Assembly (NCBI GenBank): GCA_017936385.1
Contig: JAGBFQ010000013.1
Location: 1 to 64,000 of the forward strand
Direction: 5' to 3'
DNA from: Rikenellaceae bacterium
Lineage (GTDB): Bacteria; Bacteroidota; Bacteroidia; Bacteroidales; Rikenellaceae
Length of the DNA stretch: 64,000 nucleotides
Numbering within the stretch: the stretch's first letter is position 1; every line of letters begins with the position of its first letter. Below, in pieces: positions 1 through 7,667 of this stretch. The position numbers and the translations under genes were made by a program. Under the pieces are notes generated by a model, which was not told the DNA's origin, made no database searches, and worked only from the letters and a program-made list of their open reading frames with translations.

Positions 1-275
1 ATGTTCTTCACATAGTCGGCGTGACCCGGGCAGTCTACGTGAGCGTAGTGACGGGTTGCAGTCTGATACTCAACGTGCGAAGTGTTAATCGTGATACCAC
101 GCTCCTTCTCCTCGGGTGCGTTGTCGATTGAGTCGAACGAACGGAGCTCCGAAAGACCTGCCTTTGCAAGAACAGTGGTGATTGCTGCGGTAAGAGTGGT
201 CTTACCGTGGTCTACGTGACCGATAGTACCGATGTTTACGTGCGGTTTCGAACGGTCAAATTTTTCTTTTGCCAT
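1..275 (-). CDS. tuf: Elongation factor Tu, N-terminal part (runs off the left edge)
   Basis: The minus strand from the ATG at 273-275 encodes the start of EF-Tu, the GTPase that carries aminoacyl-tRNA to the ribosome. The visible about 91 residues include the N-terminal [20 protein letters not shown]-loop segment, the switch I region (ERGITI) and the DCPGHADY switch II segment, which are diagnostic of the family. The remaining three quarters lie outside the window. It is downstream of tRNA-Thr, tRNA-Tyr and tRNA-Gly on the same strand, the classic tRNA-tufB arrangement, so it is probably co-transcribed with them and read from the promoter near 726-757. The 146 bp between tRNA-Gly and the start codon shows no other gene. 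Confidence 0.97.
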   Translation of the reverse strand, partial: MAKEKFDRSKPHVNIGTIGHVDHGKTTLTAAITTVLAKAGLSELRSFDSIDNAPEEKERGITINTSHVEYQTATRHYAHVDCPGHADYVKN

Positions 276-421
276 AGTGATATAAGTTTTTTAAATTATA
301 AAAGTACTTTCGTCCTTAAAGTTTTAAGTTTCCATTTTATCCGCAGATAAACGGGCAATCCGCCCCATCCAGCCAAATCTAACAGACTCGACTCAAGGCG
401 TATCGCTCGTCATCTTCGTTG

Positions 422-494
422 AGCGGAAGACGAGGCTCAAACTCGCGACCCTCAGCTTGGAAGGCTGATGCTCTATCAACTGAGCTACTTCCGC
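422..494 (-). tRNA. tRNA-Gly(TCC)
   Basis: A full cloverleaf reads on the minus strand. The acceptor GCGGAAG pairs with CTTCCGC, with a U discriminator. The anticodon stem TCAGC/GCTGA encloses the loop CTTCCAA, giving anticodon TCC (glycine GGA codons). The T-loop TTTGAGC is a slightly atypical TTCGAxx form. It is the third tRNA in the operon, directly upstream of tuf. Confidence 0.95.
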
Positions 495-531
495 AAAAAC
501 GACAGGCCATCTCTGACCGGTCGTAACTTCG

Positions 532-614
532 TGGGAGAAGATGGATTCGAACCACCGAAGACATAAGCCAGCAGATTTACAGTCTGCCCCATTTGGCCAC
601 TCTGGTATTCTCCC
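532..614 (-). tRNA. tRNA-Tyr(GTA)
   Basis: This minus-strand cloverleaf has an acceptor GGGAGAA/TTCTCCC and an anticodon stem GCAGA/TCTGC around loop CTGTAAA, giving anticodon GTA. The long variable arm and total of 83 nt fit the type II structure of bacterial tRNA-Tyr. The T-loop is TTCGAAT. It is the second tRNA of the Thr-Tyr-Gly-tuf operon. Confidence 0.96.
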
Positions 615-632
615 AAACCTTATCTCAAGTAG

Positions 633-706
633 AGCCGATGGAGGGATTCGAACCCCCGACCAGCTGATTACAAATCAGCTGCTCTGGCCAACTGAGCTAC
701 ATCGGC
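633..706 (-). tRNA. tRNA-Thr(TGT)
   Basis: This minus-strand cloverleaf has an acceptor GCCGATG/CATCGGC and an anticodon stem GCTGA/TCAGC around loop TTTGTAA, giving anticodon TGT. The T-arm GGGGG-TTCGAAT-CCCTC is typical. It is the first gene of the tRNA-tuf operon, starting about 20 nt downstream of a well-formed -7 box. Confidence 0.95.
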
Positions 707-725
707 ATTCCGTGATTTCGGAGTG

Positions 726-757
726 CAAATATATGCACTTTATTTTAAACCACCAAA
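726..757 (-). promoter_or_regulatory. Promoter of the tRNA-Thr/Tyr/Gly-tuf operon
   Basis: On the minus strand a -33 element TTTG (754-757) is followed after 20 nt by TATATTTG (726-733), matching the Bacteroidetes primary-sigma consensus TTTG-N19-20-TAnnTTTG. Transcription would begin near 719, just before tRNA-Thr at 706. Confidence 0.75.
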
Positions 758-848
758 TTCCGACATTATTTTTTGTCATTTTTTTGCGGATTAGTCGAAG
801 AACCACTGATTCACATCACACCACATAATGCAGGCGGCAAATCGACCA

Positions 849-878
849 CAAAAGTACAACTATTTTGCGGATTACAAA
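849..878 (-). promoter_or_regulatory. Possible second upstream promoter of the tRNA-tuf operon
   Basis: A minus-strand TACTTTTG (849-856) has TTTG 18 nt upstream (875-878). It lies about 120 bp further upstream than the first promoter, so the operon may have tandem promoters, as many stable-RNA operons do. The rest of 707-942 contains no gene. Confidence 0.4.
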
Positions 879-942
879 ATAATAGGCAACTTTTTTTTGC
901 AAAAAAACGCACATTTTGTCTCTTATCACTCTCTGTCTTCGC

Positions 943-2022
943 CTATTTGCGCTCCATAAGGCGGCGCTGACGTTCGGCAACAAAGCTTGCAAAGCGGTGA
1001 TACAGAGCGCGGTCTACCGCGTCAGGCGAATTTTTCATCTCCCACAACGCGCCCTCGTCTTGATAATAAGCTATCGGCCCATCGGCCATACCCGTTTCGG
1101 TGAACACCTCCATATAATCAATTAGGCGGTCGGCGCAGTAGGGGTCGGGATTCGAGGCTTTGACGGCGTGCATATCATACTCCAACTCCATGTACATATC
1201 GTGCTGTTTGGCAAACTTCACCGCATCGTACAATCGTTCGCGGTAGACCACTCGACGCGGGAAGGCATAGTTCGGTTGATAGTAAGCGGCGTCGAAACCC
1301 ATCTGTCGCCACTCTGCGGCACCGGCAGCTTTATAATAAGGTATCCAGATTGTCTTCATTCCGAGCGAGCGAATATGGGCAGTCAGTTCGGGCAACATCT
1401 TAAGTCCCGAGTTCTTGTCCTCGGCCAGCCAATAGAACCCCGCCAGCGACAGATTCTTGAACTTCTCCTCCTTGAAACGTTCACGAACCAAATCTATAAA
1501 CCAGCGACAAGCCTCGATTCTATCCTCCGTCGAGTGGAAGTCGAGTTCGCGGTCATTGATGGAGCCCCAATTTGTTTGGTCCTCGGTGGGCACCGGGATA
1601 AACATTATCACCTGGCGTTTATACTTGGGTCGGCCTATTTCGCGCGCCACTTCCGACAATGCGCGGTCGATATTTCGCACGGGCACCTGCAACATGGTGT
1701 CAAGAATCTGAATCCAATCTTGCTTGGTTGTTCCGATTTCGTTGCGTGGGTGCGTGGGACGGAATGCGGGTTCAAAAAAACGTCCCGTTCCGGTGTGGAG
1801 TTCCAACAGCAGGAAAGTATCGAACAAATAGTGGGTCTGTCCCGTAGTGTCGGTGTATGCCACGTGTGTTCGCGCCCAATCCTCATCCCAAGCGATGGAG
1901 CGATAGCGGCTGCCATAGTAAACAAGGTCGACATCATGCAGGTTTGCCACATCCCGAGGTCGTGCTGCCGATAACGGGAGCGCTACCAAGAGCATTAACA
2001 GAGCGAGTAATGAGCGTTTCAT
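943..2022 (-). CDS. Secreted DUF4855-family protein
   Basis: A predicted exported protein of about 359 aa. I chose the internal ATG (2020-2022), because it gives a normal signal peptide beginning MKRSLLALLMLLVALPLSA. The ATG three codons upstream is the alternative. The mature part matches what I recall of DUF4855 (PF16147), a Bacteroidetes/Firmicutes family of unknown function: an N-terminal 'VDLVYYGS' segment, a central region with DxTxxNWGSIN and a TIM-barrel-like C-terminal half with 'GFYWLAED' and 'YYQPNYAF'. That half resembles glycoside-hydrolase-like folds with acidic residues on strand ends. There is no lipobox, so it is probably periplasmic or secreted. It is a monocistronic gene with no clear promoter or terminator. 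The substrate is unknown. Confidence 0.8.
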   Translation of the reverse strand: MKRSLLALLMLLVALPLSAARPRDVANLHDVDLVYYGSRYRSIAWDEDWARTHVAYTDTTGQTHYLFDTFLLLELHTGTGRFFEPAFRPTHPRNEIGTTKQDWIQILDTMLQVPVRNIDRALSEVAREIGRPKYKRQVIMFIPVPTEDQTNWGSINDRELDFHSTEDRIEACRWFIDLVRERFKEEKFKNLSLAGFYWLAEDKNSGLKMLPELTAHIRSLGMKTIWIPYYKAAGAAEWRQMGFDAAYYQPNYAFPRRVVYRERLYDAVKFAKQHDMYMELEYDMHAVKASNPDPYCADRLIDYMEVFTETGMADGPIAYYQDEGALWEMKNSPDAVDRALYHRFASFVAERQRRLMERK

Positions 2023-2131
2023 ATTTTGCATATATATTTTAAAGGTATGATAATTTCGTATTTTATATTTGTGTAGCGAGTTGTTCGAGGTTGTTATTTC
2101 TCACAAATTTAAAACTTTTTTTGCATTTTCC

Positions 2132-2162
2132 TTGCATTGGAACAAAATAACCTCTACTTTTG
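2132..2162 (+). promoter_or_regulatory. Promoter of tRNA-Gln
   Basis: TTG (2132-2134), a 20-nt spacer and TACTTTTG (2155-2162) match the Bacteroidetes promoter consensus. The start site would fall a few nucleotides before the tRNA at 2172. Confidence 0.7.
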
Positions 2163-2171
2163 CATCCACAT

Positions 2172-2242
2172 TGAGCTATGGTGTAATGGTAACACAACAG
2201 TCTCTGGATCTGTTTTTCTTGGTTCGAGTCCAGGTAGCTCAA
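2172..2242 (+). tRNA. tRNA-Gln(CTG)
   Basis: The cloverleaf has an acceptor TGAGCTA/TAGCTCA, a D-stem GTGT/ACAC and a T-arm CTTGG-TTCGAGT-CCAGG. The anticodon arm is ACAGT-CTCTGGA-TCTGT, so the anticodon is CTG. The innermost anticodon-stem pair is T-T, a mismatch where Bacteroidetes relatives I recall have A-T. CCA is not encoded. It stands alone with its own promoter. Confidence 0.9.
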
Positions 2243-2253
2243 CACTCGAGTGG

Positions 2254-2290
2254 CCGTCGTAATAGTAATATTGCGACGGTTCTTTGTTTC
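2254..2290 (+). terminator. Terminator of tRNA-Gln
   Basis: CCGTCG (2254-2259) pairs with CGACGG (2274-2279), with an inner AATA/TATT extension, followed by TTCTTTGTTT. The position 12 nt after the tRNA fits rho-independent termination. Confidence 0.65.
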
Positions 2291-2379
2291 TAATGCCCCA
2301 CATTTTGAGATTGATATTCTACGGCGGGTTGACTACAGATGGGTCATCGTAATAGTAATATTGCGACGGCTCTTTGTTT
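2257..2379. repeat. Degenerate tandem duplication of the terminator region
   Basis: A segment of about 33 bp (TCGTAATAGTAATATTGCGA core, then CGG[T/C]TCTTTGTTT) occurs at 2257-2289 and again at 2347-2379, exactly 90 bp apart. The second copy has lost the left stem (CATCG instead of CGTCG), so only the first folds well. The remaining sequence up to 2499 shows nothing recognisable. Confidence 0.7.
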
Positions 2380-2499
2380 TGAAGTTGCACATTGACCATT
2401 TTTCAGTTGAAGTGATACCCGGGGTAGCGTCCGTTTTCTCTGCTTGCGAAGGTTTCCTACATAAAAAATACGTCCTGAGGTTGAACCTCTTTCGTTTTT

Positions 2500-3099
2500 T
2501 CATTTCACTCCAAATACTTCGGCATAAAACGTTGCTTTGGATTCGAGGCGCAAAGGATAGGCGCGGGACGACGAGGGCATACGCCAAAAACGCAACTCGC
2601 GGTCGGCAAAGTGACACGCAACCGACCCTCCAACAGCAGGACGTACACAATCCATCACACGACAGAGTGTTTCGGTCGCTTTTTCGCCCGTTGTCACTAT
2701 GGTGTGGCACTCGGGAAGGCGTTTGAGCAGGCCTGCGATATCGGTCTGTTCTACCACTTCGAGATGGGCATCCGAGGCGTTCCCGCGCAGACGACGAACA
2801 GCCACTGCCGTATCGTAGAGAGCCAAGCCCTCTTCACGGCAGAAACTTTCGACACGTTCACGGTCAAAACGTCGCTCGCCCGCAACCTCAAAGTAGTGTT
2901 TGTCGCCATAGAACAGCAGACCGCAAATTCGCCACATATCGTTTTGAAAATTTGGGTAGAAGAACTCCATCGACCAACGTACGCGCGGCGGCGGGAAGCT
3001 ACCCAACATCAGAATCTTTGCACCTTCGGGCAGGAAAGGCTCCAACGGATGACGTTCAATGTTCATCAGTTCGACACTCGGCTCTTTCGGACAACTCAT
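2500..3099 (-). CDS. Uracil-DNA glycosylase superfamily protein
   Basis: A 199-aa protein of the uracil-DNA glycosylase fold, a base-excision repair enzyme that removes deaminated bases from DNA. Near the N-terminus is LMLGSFPPPRVRW, the equivalent of the catalytic GxxPG/GSFPG motif, followed by FFYPNFQNDMWR, the usual aromatic-NxFW segment. Near the C-terminus MPSSSRA matches the HPSPLS/MPSTSxA-type loop. This pattern is closest to the HDG/MUG-like small glycosylases, but substrate (uracil, hypoxanthine or mismatched T) cannot be told from sequence. The ATG overlaps the stop codon of the upstream antiporter gene (ATGA at 3096-3099), indicating translational coupling. Confidence 0.8.
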   Translation of the reverse strand: MSCPKEPSVELMNIERHPLEPFLPEGAKILMLGSFPPPRVRWSMEFFYPNFQNDMWRICGLLFYGDKHYFEVAGERRFDRERVESFCREEGLALYDTAVAVRRLRGNASDAHLEVVEQTDIAGLLKRLPECHTIVTTGEKATETLCRVMDCVRPAVGGSVACHFADRELRFWRMPSSSRAYPLRLESKATFYAEVFGVK

Positions 3100-4394
3100 C
3101 GCTTGGGAAATTGAAAAACAATAGACGCTACAAGCATCACACCCAGCAGCATCGGATAGTACAAATGCGGAATTATCTCAATCGGGCTGACAGCCGCCAG
3201 ACCCGAGGCCATAAGCAGTTGAGCACCATAGGGAATCACGCCTTGTACCACACACGAGGCTATATCCATCAGCGAGGCTGTTTTACGCGGTGGGATGGTA
3301 TAACGTTGTGACAGATTGCGAGCTATGGAGCCCATCGTCAGAATTGCGATTGTATTGTTGGCCGTACAGAGATTGGTCAGTGCCGTAAGCAGTGACACCA
3401 CAGCCTCGGCACCTCGGCGTGATGCGATGCGCGACGTGAGCCGTTCTATCAGATAGTCGAAACCGCCCGCTTGTTTAACAATATTCATCACGCCCCCTGC
3501 CAACAATGTTACAAGAATCAGTTCGCACATCGAGCCCAAGCCGTCACCCGCAGCCGTCAACACACCCACACCATCCATTGCACCCGACGCGCACCCTATC
3601 ACATCGGTCAGCACCGTGCCAACCAACAGCACCACCAACACATTGACACCCAGCAGTGCCAACACAATAACCAGCAGATAGGGCAATGCCTTGTACCACT
3701 CCACGCTTTCGGCCACCGCCGACTGATGGAAGTTCACCTCGCCTCCCCACAAGTAAATTCCCAATGTCAGAAGTGCAGCAGGCAGGACTATTATAAAGTT
3801 GGTTCGGAATTTATCCTTCATGCGGCACCCTTGGCTTTGGGTTGCCGCGATGGTTGTGTCGGAGATAAACGAAAGGTTGTCACCAAAGAAAGCACCTCCG
3901 ACAACCGACGCCACAAGCCACGCCGTAGAACATCCGATTTGCGGTGCCAGAGCCGTAACCACAGGCGTGAGAGCCACAATCGTCCCCACAGAGGTACCAA
4001 TCGCCATCGAAATGAAGCATGTAGCAAGAAATATTCCCGCAGGCAGAAACTCTCCGGGGATAGCTTTCAGCGTCAGGGCCACCGTTGCATCCACCGCGCC
4101 CATAGCCTTGGCCGACGATGCAAAAACTCCCGCAAGGCAGAAAATCCACACCATATACATTATATCGGGATTTGCCGCGCCCGACGAAAACACCTCCACC
4201 CTCTCACGAAGTGACAATCCCCGGAGCATACACACACCATAGACGGCCGTCACGACGAAGGCCACCGAGATGGGGATACGATAGAAGTCGCCCGCCATGA
4301 GCGAGCTGGTCAGATAGACCGCCAACAATACCACAATAGGTGACAGAGCAAGCAATCCGCGAGTGTGCGGAATATGGTTTTTTGAACTTTTCAT
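3096..4394 (-). CDS. NhaC-family Na+/H+ antiporter
   Basis: A 432-aa polytopic membrane protein with about ten or more hydrophobic segments, of the NhaC/ion-transporter superfamily that exchanges Na+ (or organic anions) for protons. Characteristic stretches are AIGTSVGTIVALTPV, GGAFFGDNLSFISDTTIAA and LTNLCTANNTIAIL, the last two being conserved pore motifs with acidic and polar residues. An upstream in-frame ATG at 4445 is rejected: the extra 17 residues are encoded by the CACAAT repeat, while the ATG at 4392-4394 (MKSSKNHIPH) gives the normal start. It is followed by the glycosylase gene with a 4-nt overlap. It could also transport malate/lactate, as some NhaC relatives do. Confidence 0.88.
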   Translation of the reverse strand: MKSSKNHIPHTRGLLALSPIVVLLAVYLTSSLMAGDFYRIPISVAFVVTAVYGVCMLRGLSLRERVEVFSSGAANPDIMYMVWIFCLAGVFASSAKAMGAVDATVALTLKAIPGEFLPAGIFLATCFISMAIGTSVGTIVALTPVVTALAPQIGCSTAWLVASVVGGAFFGDNLSFISDTTIAATQSQGCRMKDKFRTNFIIVLPAALLTLGIYLWGGEVNFHQSAVAESVEWYKALPYLLVIVLALLGVNVLVVLLVGTVLTDVIGCASGAMDGVGVLTAAGDGLGSMCELILVTLLAGGVMNIVKQAGGFDYLIERLTSRIASRRGAEAVVSLLTALTNLCTANNTIAILTMGSIARNLSQRYTIPPRKTASLMDIASCVVQGVIPYGAQLLMASGLAAVSPIEIIPHLYYPMLLGVMLVASIVFQFPKR

Positions 4395-4417
4395 GGTCAC
4401 AAATATAACTTTTTTAA

Positions 4418-4499
4418 TGCACAATTCACAATGCACAATGCACAATTATATTTTTTTAAGACATATCAACAAGTAATTGTGAATTGTGAATTGTGAATT
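4418..4499. repeat. Octamer repeats forming a large inverted repeat
   Basis: The left arm (4418-4448) is four copies of (T/G)(T/G)CACAAT-like octamers. The right arm (4474-4499) is three copies of the complementary GAATTGTG. The arms are about 25 bp and nearly complementary, with a 25-nt A/T-rich loop. The element sits between divergent genes and abuts the promoter of the rightward gene. Confidence 0.8.
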
Positions 4500-4508
4500 T
4501 GAAATTCG

Positions 4509-4516
4509 TATCTTTG
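4509..4516 (+). promoter_or_regulatory. -7 box of the DMT permease gene
   Basis: TATCTTTG matches the Bacteroidetes -7 consensus, 23 nt before the ATG at 4539. No well-spaced -33 element is seen. TTG trinucleotides of the GAATTGTG repeat lie 15 and 22 nt upstream, so repeat copy number could affect promoter geometry. Confidence 0.45.
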
Positions 4517-4538
4517 CGGTCCCAAACTGATTCGGACT

Positions 4539-5438
4539 ATGTGGTTGTCGCTTGCATTTCTTTCGGCCCTGCTGTTGGGTTTCTATGACGTCGCAAAAAA
4601 ACGCGCTCTGGCCGGCAATGCCGTATTGCCCGTACTATGGCTCAACTCGGTGTTTGGCGCGTTGCTGTTTTCGCCCATGGTAGTGGCGTCGGTAAGTGGC
4701 GCTGGGTGGTTCGAAGGCTCGATTCTCGACATCCCTGCGGGAACACTTCACGACCATCTGCTCATCGTACTCAAGGCCTGCATCGTGCTGGGTTCGTGGA
4801 TGTGCGGCTACTTCGGCCTCAAGCACCTGCCACTGACTATCGTCGGTCCTATCAATGCCACACGCCCCGTGATGGTACTGTTGGGTGCGCTTTTGCTGTT
4901 TGGCGAAAGGCTCAACGCCCTGCAATGGGGCGGCGTAATAGTAGCCATGGTGTCGCTCTATCTGTTGGGACGCACCTCTCGACGCGAGGGAGTGGATTTC
5001 CGCAACAACAAGTGGATATGGTGCGTTGGAATGGCCGCTGTGCTGGGTGCCGCAAGCGGACTCTACGACAAATATGTGATGGGACGACTCGACTCGGTAT
5101 TCGTTCAGAGTTGGTTCAACCTCTACCAAGCGGTAATTATGACCGTAATTGCGGCGGTGCTGTGGTGGCCACGACGAAAACGCTCGCCCTTCCATTGGAG
5201 CTGGGCCATACCATTCATTACGCTGTTTGTTTCGGCGGCCGACTTCGCCTACTTCTACGCCTTGGGGTTGGAGGATTCACTGATTTCGGTGGTTTCGATG
5301 ATTCGCCGAGGCTCCGTGTTGGTTTCGTTTGCCTATGGCGCGATAGTGCTACGCGAGCACAACCTGCGGGGCAAAGCCTTCGACCTGCTGTTGATTCTGC
5401 TCGGAATGGTGCTACTCTACCTCGGAAGCCGCGCCTAA
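4539..5438 (+). CDS. EamA/DMT-family transporter
   Basis: A 299-aa inner-membrane protein with about ten hydrophobic segments arranged as two EamA repeats (residues about 1-140 and 150-298), the drug/metabolite transporter topology. Recognisable family features include GFYDVAKKRAL at the N-terminus, PLTIVGPINATRPVMVLLGALLLFGE at the end of the first repeat, and SLISVVSMIRRGSVLVSF with a following acidic REHN in the second repeat. The transported metabolite cannot be inferred. The 3' end overlaps the convergent lipid kinase gene by 27 bp, so no terminator lies between them. Confidence 0.85.
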   Translation: MWLSLAFLSALLLGFYDVAKKRALAGNAVLPVLWLNSVFGALLFSPMVVASVSGAGWFEGSILDIPAGTLHDHLLIVLKACIVLGSWMCGYFGLKHLPLTIVGPINATRPVMVLLGALLLFGERLNALQWGGVIVAMVSLYLLGRTSRREGVDFRNNKWIWCVGMAAVLGAASGLYDKYVMGRLDSVFVQSWFNLYQAVIMTVIAAVLWWPRRKRSPFHWSWAIPFITLFVSAADFAYFYALGLEDSLISVVSMIRRGSVLVSFAYGAIVLREHNLRGKAFDLLLILLGMVLLYLGSRA

Positions 5439-6341
5439 AGCCTGCTGACCCTCAGTAGGGACAATTACTCGCAGAGTTCCCGCAAGACACTCCACATCAA
5501 CGGGGAATGCAACGCCCGGCTGGCCATCCAAGTCGGTTGGTTCCTGCTCCGCGCTCTCGATGTAGAGTCTGCTGCAACGCATGTGCACAACATCCGACGG
5601 GGGATAGACACCCTCCATGCCCGACAAATAACGCATCACCGCATCGGCCGTAGCAAATGGTGACTCACCTTTGAGTATCAACACATCGAAAACCCCGTCA
5701 TCCAGCCGTGAGGTACGCGCCAAGGGGAAACTTCCCGCCGTTCGTCCGTTGAAAACCAACATCATAATGGCTCGTCCTTCATATACGCCCACATCCGAGC
5801 TGACGCGCAATTGCATATAATGCAACTTGACAATATCGCTTACGCCCTCCATAATGTAGGCCGCCTTACCCAGAATGTTCTTGAGTTTGGTTGGGGTACG
5901 CTGCGACACATTGGTGAACAAACCGAAACTGAACACATTGACAAAATATCTTCCGCCAGCCATACCCAAATCGACACGTCGTTCGACGCCCGTCAAGATT
6001 TGTCGACACGCCCGCAATGCCACCTTCGACATACCCAATGCAACGGCAAAATCGTTGGCCGTACCTGCGGGGATGATTCCCACAGGCAGGTCGACACCCG
6101 CACTACGCAAAACCTTAATCACGTAGTTGACCGAACCGTCGCCACCTGCAATCAGCACGTGGTGGTATCGTTCGGGAGTCAATCCTTCGAGTATTCGCTC
6201 GGGGCAGTCGTCACGGAAGTCCAGCAACACGGGTACAATCTCATAGCCATACTCGGCATACAGCTCAATGATACTTCCCACGGCACGAGTGATTCCACGC
6301 AAGCCAGCACGGGGGTTAAACACAAATTTTACTTTCTGCAT
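5412..6341 (-). CDS. YegS/BmrU-like lipid (diacylglycerol) kinase
   Basis: A 309-aa member of the DAGK_cat/YegS family, which phosphorylates lipid hydroxyls such as diacylglycerol using ATP at the membrane. Seen motifs are FVFNPRAGLRG at the start, the nucleotide-binding IAGGDGSVNYVI, and GIIPAGTANDFA, the family's GTxNDFA signature. The C-terminal domain has LDDGVFDVLILK and DLDGQPG (D-GE/Q motif). An in-frame GTG lies one codon upstream, and I chose the ATG at 6339-6341. It is convergent with and overlaps the DMT permease. Its lipid substrate is uncertain. Confidence 0.9.
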   Translation of the reverse strand: MQKVKFVFNPRAGLRGITRAVGSIIELYAEYGYEIVPVLLDFRDDCPERILEGLTPERYHHVLIAGGDGSVNYVIKVLRSAGVDLPVGIIPAGTANDFAVALGMSKVALRACRQILTGVERRVDLGMAGGRYFVNVFSFGLFTNVSQRTPTKLKNILGKAAYIMEGVSDIVKLHYMQLRVSSDVGVYEGRAIMMLVFNGRTAGSFPLARTSRLDDGVFDVLILKGESPFATADAVMRYLSGMEGVYPPSDVVHMRCSRLYIESAEQEPTDLDGQPGVAFPVDVECLAGTLRVIVPTEGQQALGAASEVE

Positions 6342-6426
6342 CACGGACGATTCTTCGTTTGTATTTCTACAAAATTACAACTATTTGGCTAAATTACAAA
6401 TATTTCGACACGGATTCGGAGCGTAA

Positions 6427-6458
6427 TTTGTAGGATTCTATCTAAAATAATAATTTTG
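6427..6458 (+). promoter_or_regulatory. Promoter of the small beta-barrel gene
   Basis: TTTG (6427-6430), a 20-nt spacer and TAATTTTG (6451-6458) match the consensus well. The ATG at 6500 follows with a short leader. Confidence 0.7.
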
Positions 6459-6499
6459 CACTCGGAATTTGCCTGCCGAGCGCACAAAATTCCAACCTT

Positions 6500-7123
6500 A
6501 TGACAAAACATATTGCGGCATGGTTCGTTATCCTTTTGACAACCACGCTATGTAACGCACAAACTCGTGAACACAAACGCATTGTAACGGGTTTTTCGGG
6601 AGGTGTCATGGTACACACCGGGTGGACCGCAGGCCATCAACCCGTGGGTTCGGGCTTTCGAGCCCGAGGAATGGTCTACGGTATTGGTGGTGCAGCAAGG
6701 CTCAATCTCGGACGCATCTTCCGAGTGGGGTTCGAGGGTTATGTGTCGAGCCAGCCGCAAGGACGAGGACGAGGACATGACCCCGGGAGTGTGTTGAGAA
6801 CCGGTTGGGGCGGCCTTTTGGCCGATGCTCATCTGCGCTTTGGACGGGTTGCTCCATACGTCGGAGTGACACTCGTCGGAGGTTCGCACAGCACGCTGTT
6901 GTTTCGGGGTGAGGATGATGGACGGCAGGCGGGTGTGGCACTATTGGCACGCGGCCCGTTCTTGGGACTCGACCCTTTCGTGGGGTGTGACGTTCACTTG
7001 ACCAACTTTCTGACGCTCACCTTCAAGGTGGACTGCCTGCAAGGCTGGGGAATAGGTAAAAGCTCGGGCACACGACTTCCAACGGGACCAAGGCTCTACA
7101 TCGGCGTGATGTTCAGCCGATAA
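6500..7123 (+). CDS. Predicted small outer-membrane beta-barrel protein
   Basis: A 207-aa exported protein with a cleavable signal peptide (residues 1-20, ending LCNA). The mature chain alternates hydrophobic and polar residues with many glycines and aromatics, in segments that look like eight amphipathic beta-strands: IVTGFSGGVMVHTG, GIGGAARLNLG, FRVGFEGYVS, LADAHLRFG, APYVGVTLVGG, and a terminal LYIGVMFSR ending close to the membrane-anchoring F/R pattern. I do not recognise the precise family, and it resembles generic 'outer membrane beta-barrel' proteins of Bacteroidetes. It is followed after 14 nt by the DUF454 gene, suggesting a two-gene operon. Confidence 0.6.
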   Translation: MTKHIAAWFVILLTTTLCNAQTREHKRIVTGFSGGVMVHTGWTAGHQPVGSGFRARGMVYGIGGAARLNLGRIFRVGFEGYVSSQPQGRGRGHDPGSVLRTGWGGLLADAHLRFGRVAPYVGVTLVGGSHSTLLFRGEDDGRQAGVALLARGPFLGLDPFVGCDVHLTNFLTLTFKVDCLQGWGIGKSSGTRLPTGPRLYIGVMFSR

Positions 7124-7137
7124 ACTATATTAGATTG

Positions 7138-7596
7138 ATGAAACCTATCGAACAGAAAATAGACACTGCCGAGGTAAAAAACGCCTCAACTCAAACCACA
7201 AACAACACCGCAAAACAGTCCACAACTCGCGGCCTTAAACGTTGGATATTCATCACTTTGGGATGTCTCTGCGTCGGGCTTGGTGCTTTGGGTGTTTTTG
7301 TCCCGGGGCTGCCATGCACACCGCTGTTGCTGTTGTCCTCGTGGCTGTTCTACAAGTCGTCACTCAGTATGCAGCAATGGTTATTGGATTCGCATCTGGG
7401 TGTCTACATACGCGAATACGAACGCCGAGGTGGAATGACTCTCCGTCAACGCCTTTGGGCGCTGGGACTTATGGCAACCATGGTAACGCTGTCATGCGTA
7501 TGTTTCATCTCGTCGGCCACCGTGCGCATTATAGTTGCTATTGCGGGTGCGATTGGTTGCGTGGTTGTTGGATTCATTGTCCCGAGCGCGAAATAA
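7138..7596 (+). CDS. DUF454 (YbaN-like) inner-membrane protein
   Basis: A 152-aa protein with a polar N-terminal extension of about 35 residues. The YbaN/DUF454 core follows: GLGALGVFVPGLPCTPLLLL, the SSWLFYKSS motif and HLGVYIREYERRGGM, then two further membrane helices. The GALGxxLPGLPTTPFxLL-type motif is the family hallmark. Function is unknown. A TTG codon precedes the ATG at 7138, which I take as the start. The gene ends just before a strong bidirectional terminator. Confidence 0.85.
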   Translation: MKPIEQKIDTAEVKNASTQTTNNTAKQSTTRGLKRWIFITLGCLCVGLGALGVFVPGLPCTPLLLLSSWLFYKSSLSMQQWLLDSHLGVYIREYERRGGMTLRQRLWALGLMATMVTLSCVCFISSATVRIIVAIAGAIGCVVVGFIVPSAK

Positions 7597-7612
7597 CCTA
7601 CCCTTATAACAA

Positions 7613-7651
7613 AAGAATGGCTGTTCAACGTGTGGTTGAACAGCCATTCTT
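7613..7651. terminator. Bidirectional terminator between DUF454 and the M60 array
   Basis: A perfect 16-bp stem (7613-7628 with 7636-7651, AAGAATGGCTGTTCAA) with a 7-nt loop, flanked by A-rich sequence on the left and TCTTATT on the right. It can stop both the rightward DUF454 transcript and the leftward M60-like array. Confidence 0.85.
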
Positions 7652-7667
7652 CTTATTGCATAATCCT

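Noticed and set aside
4395-4445. N-terminal extension of the NhaC-type protein
   Set aside because: The extra residues are encoded by the CACAAT octamer repeat and do not look like protein. The ATG at 4392-4394 gives the normal family start.
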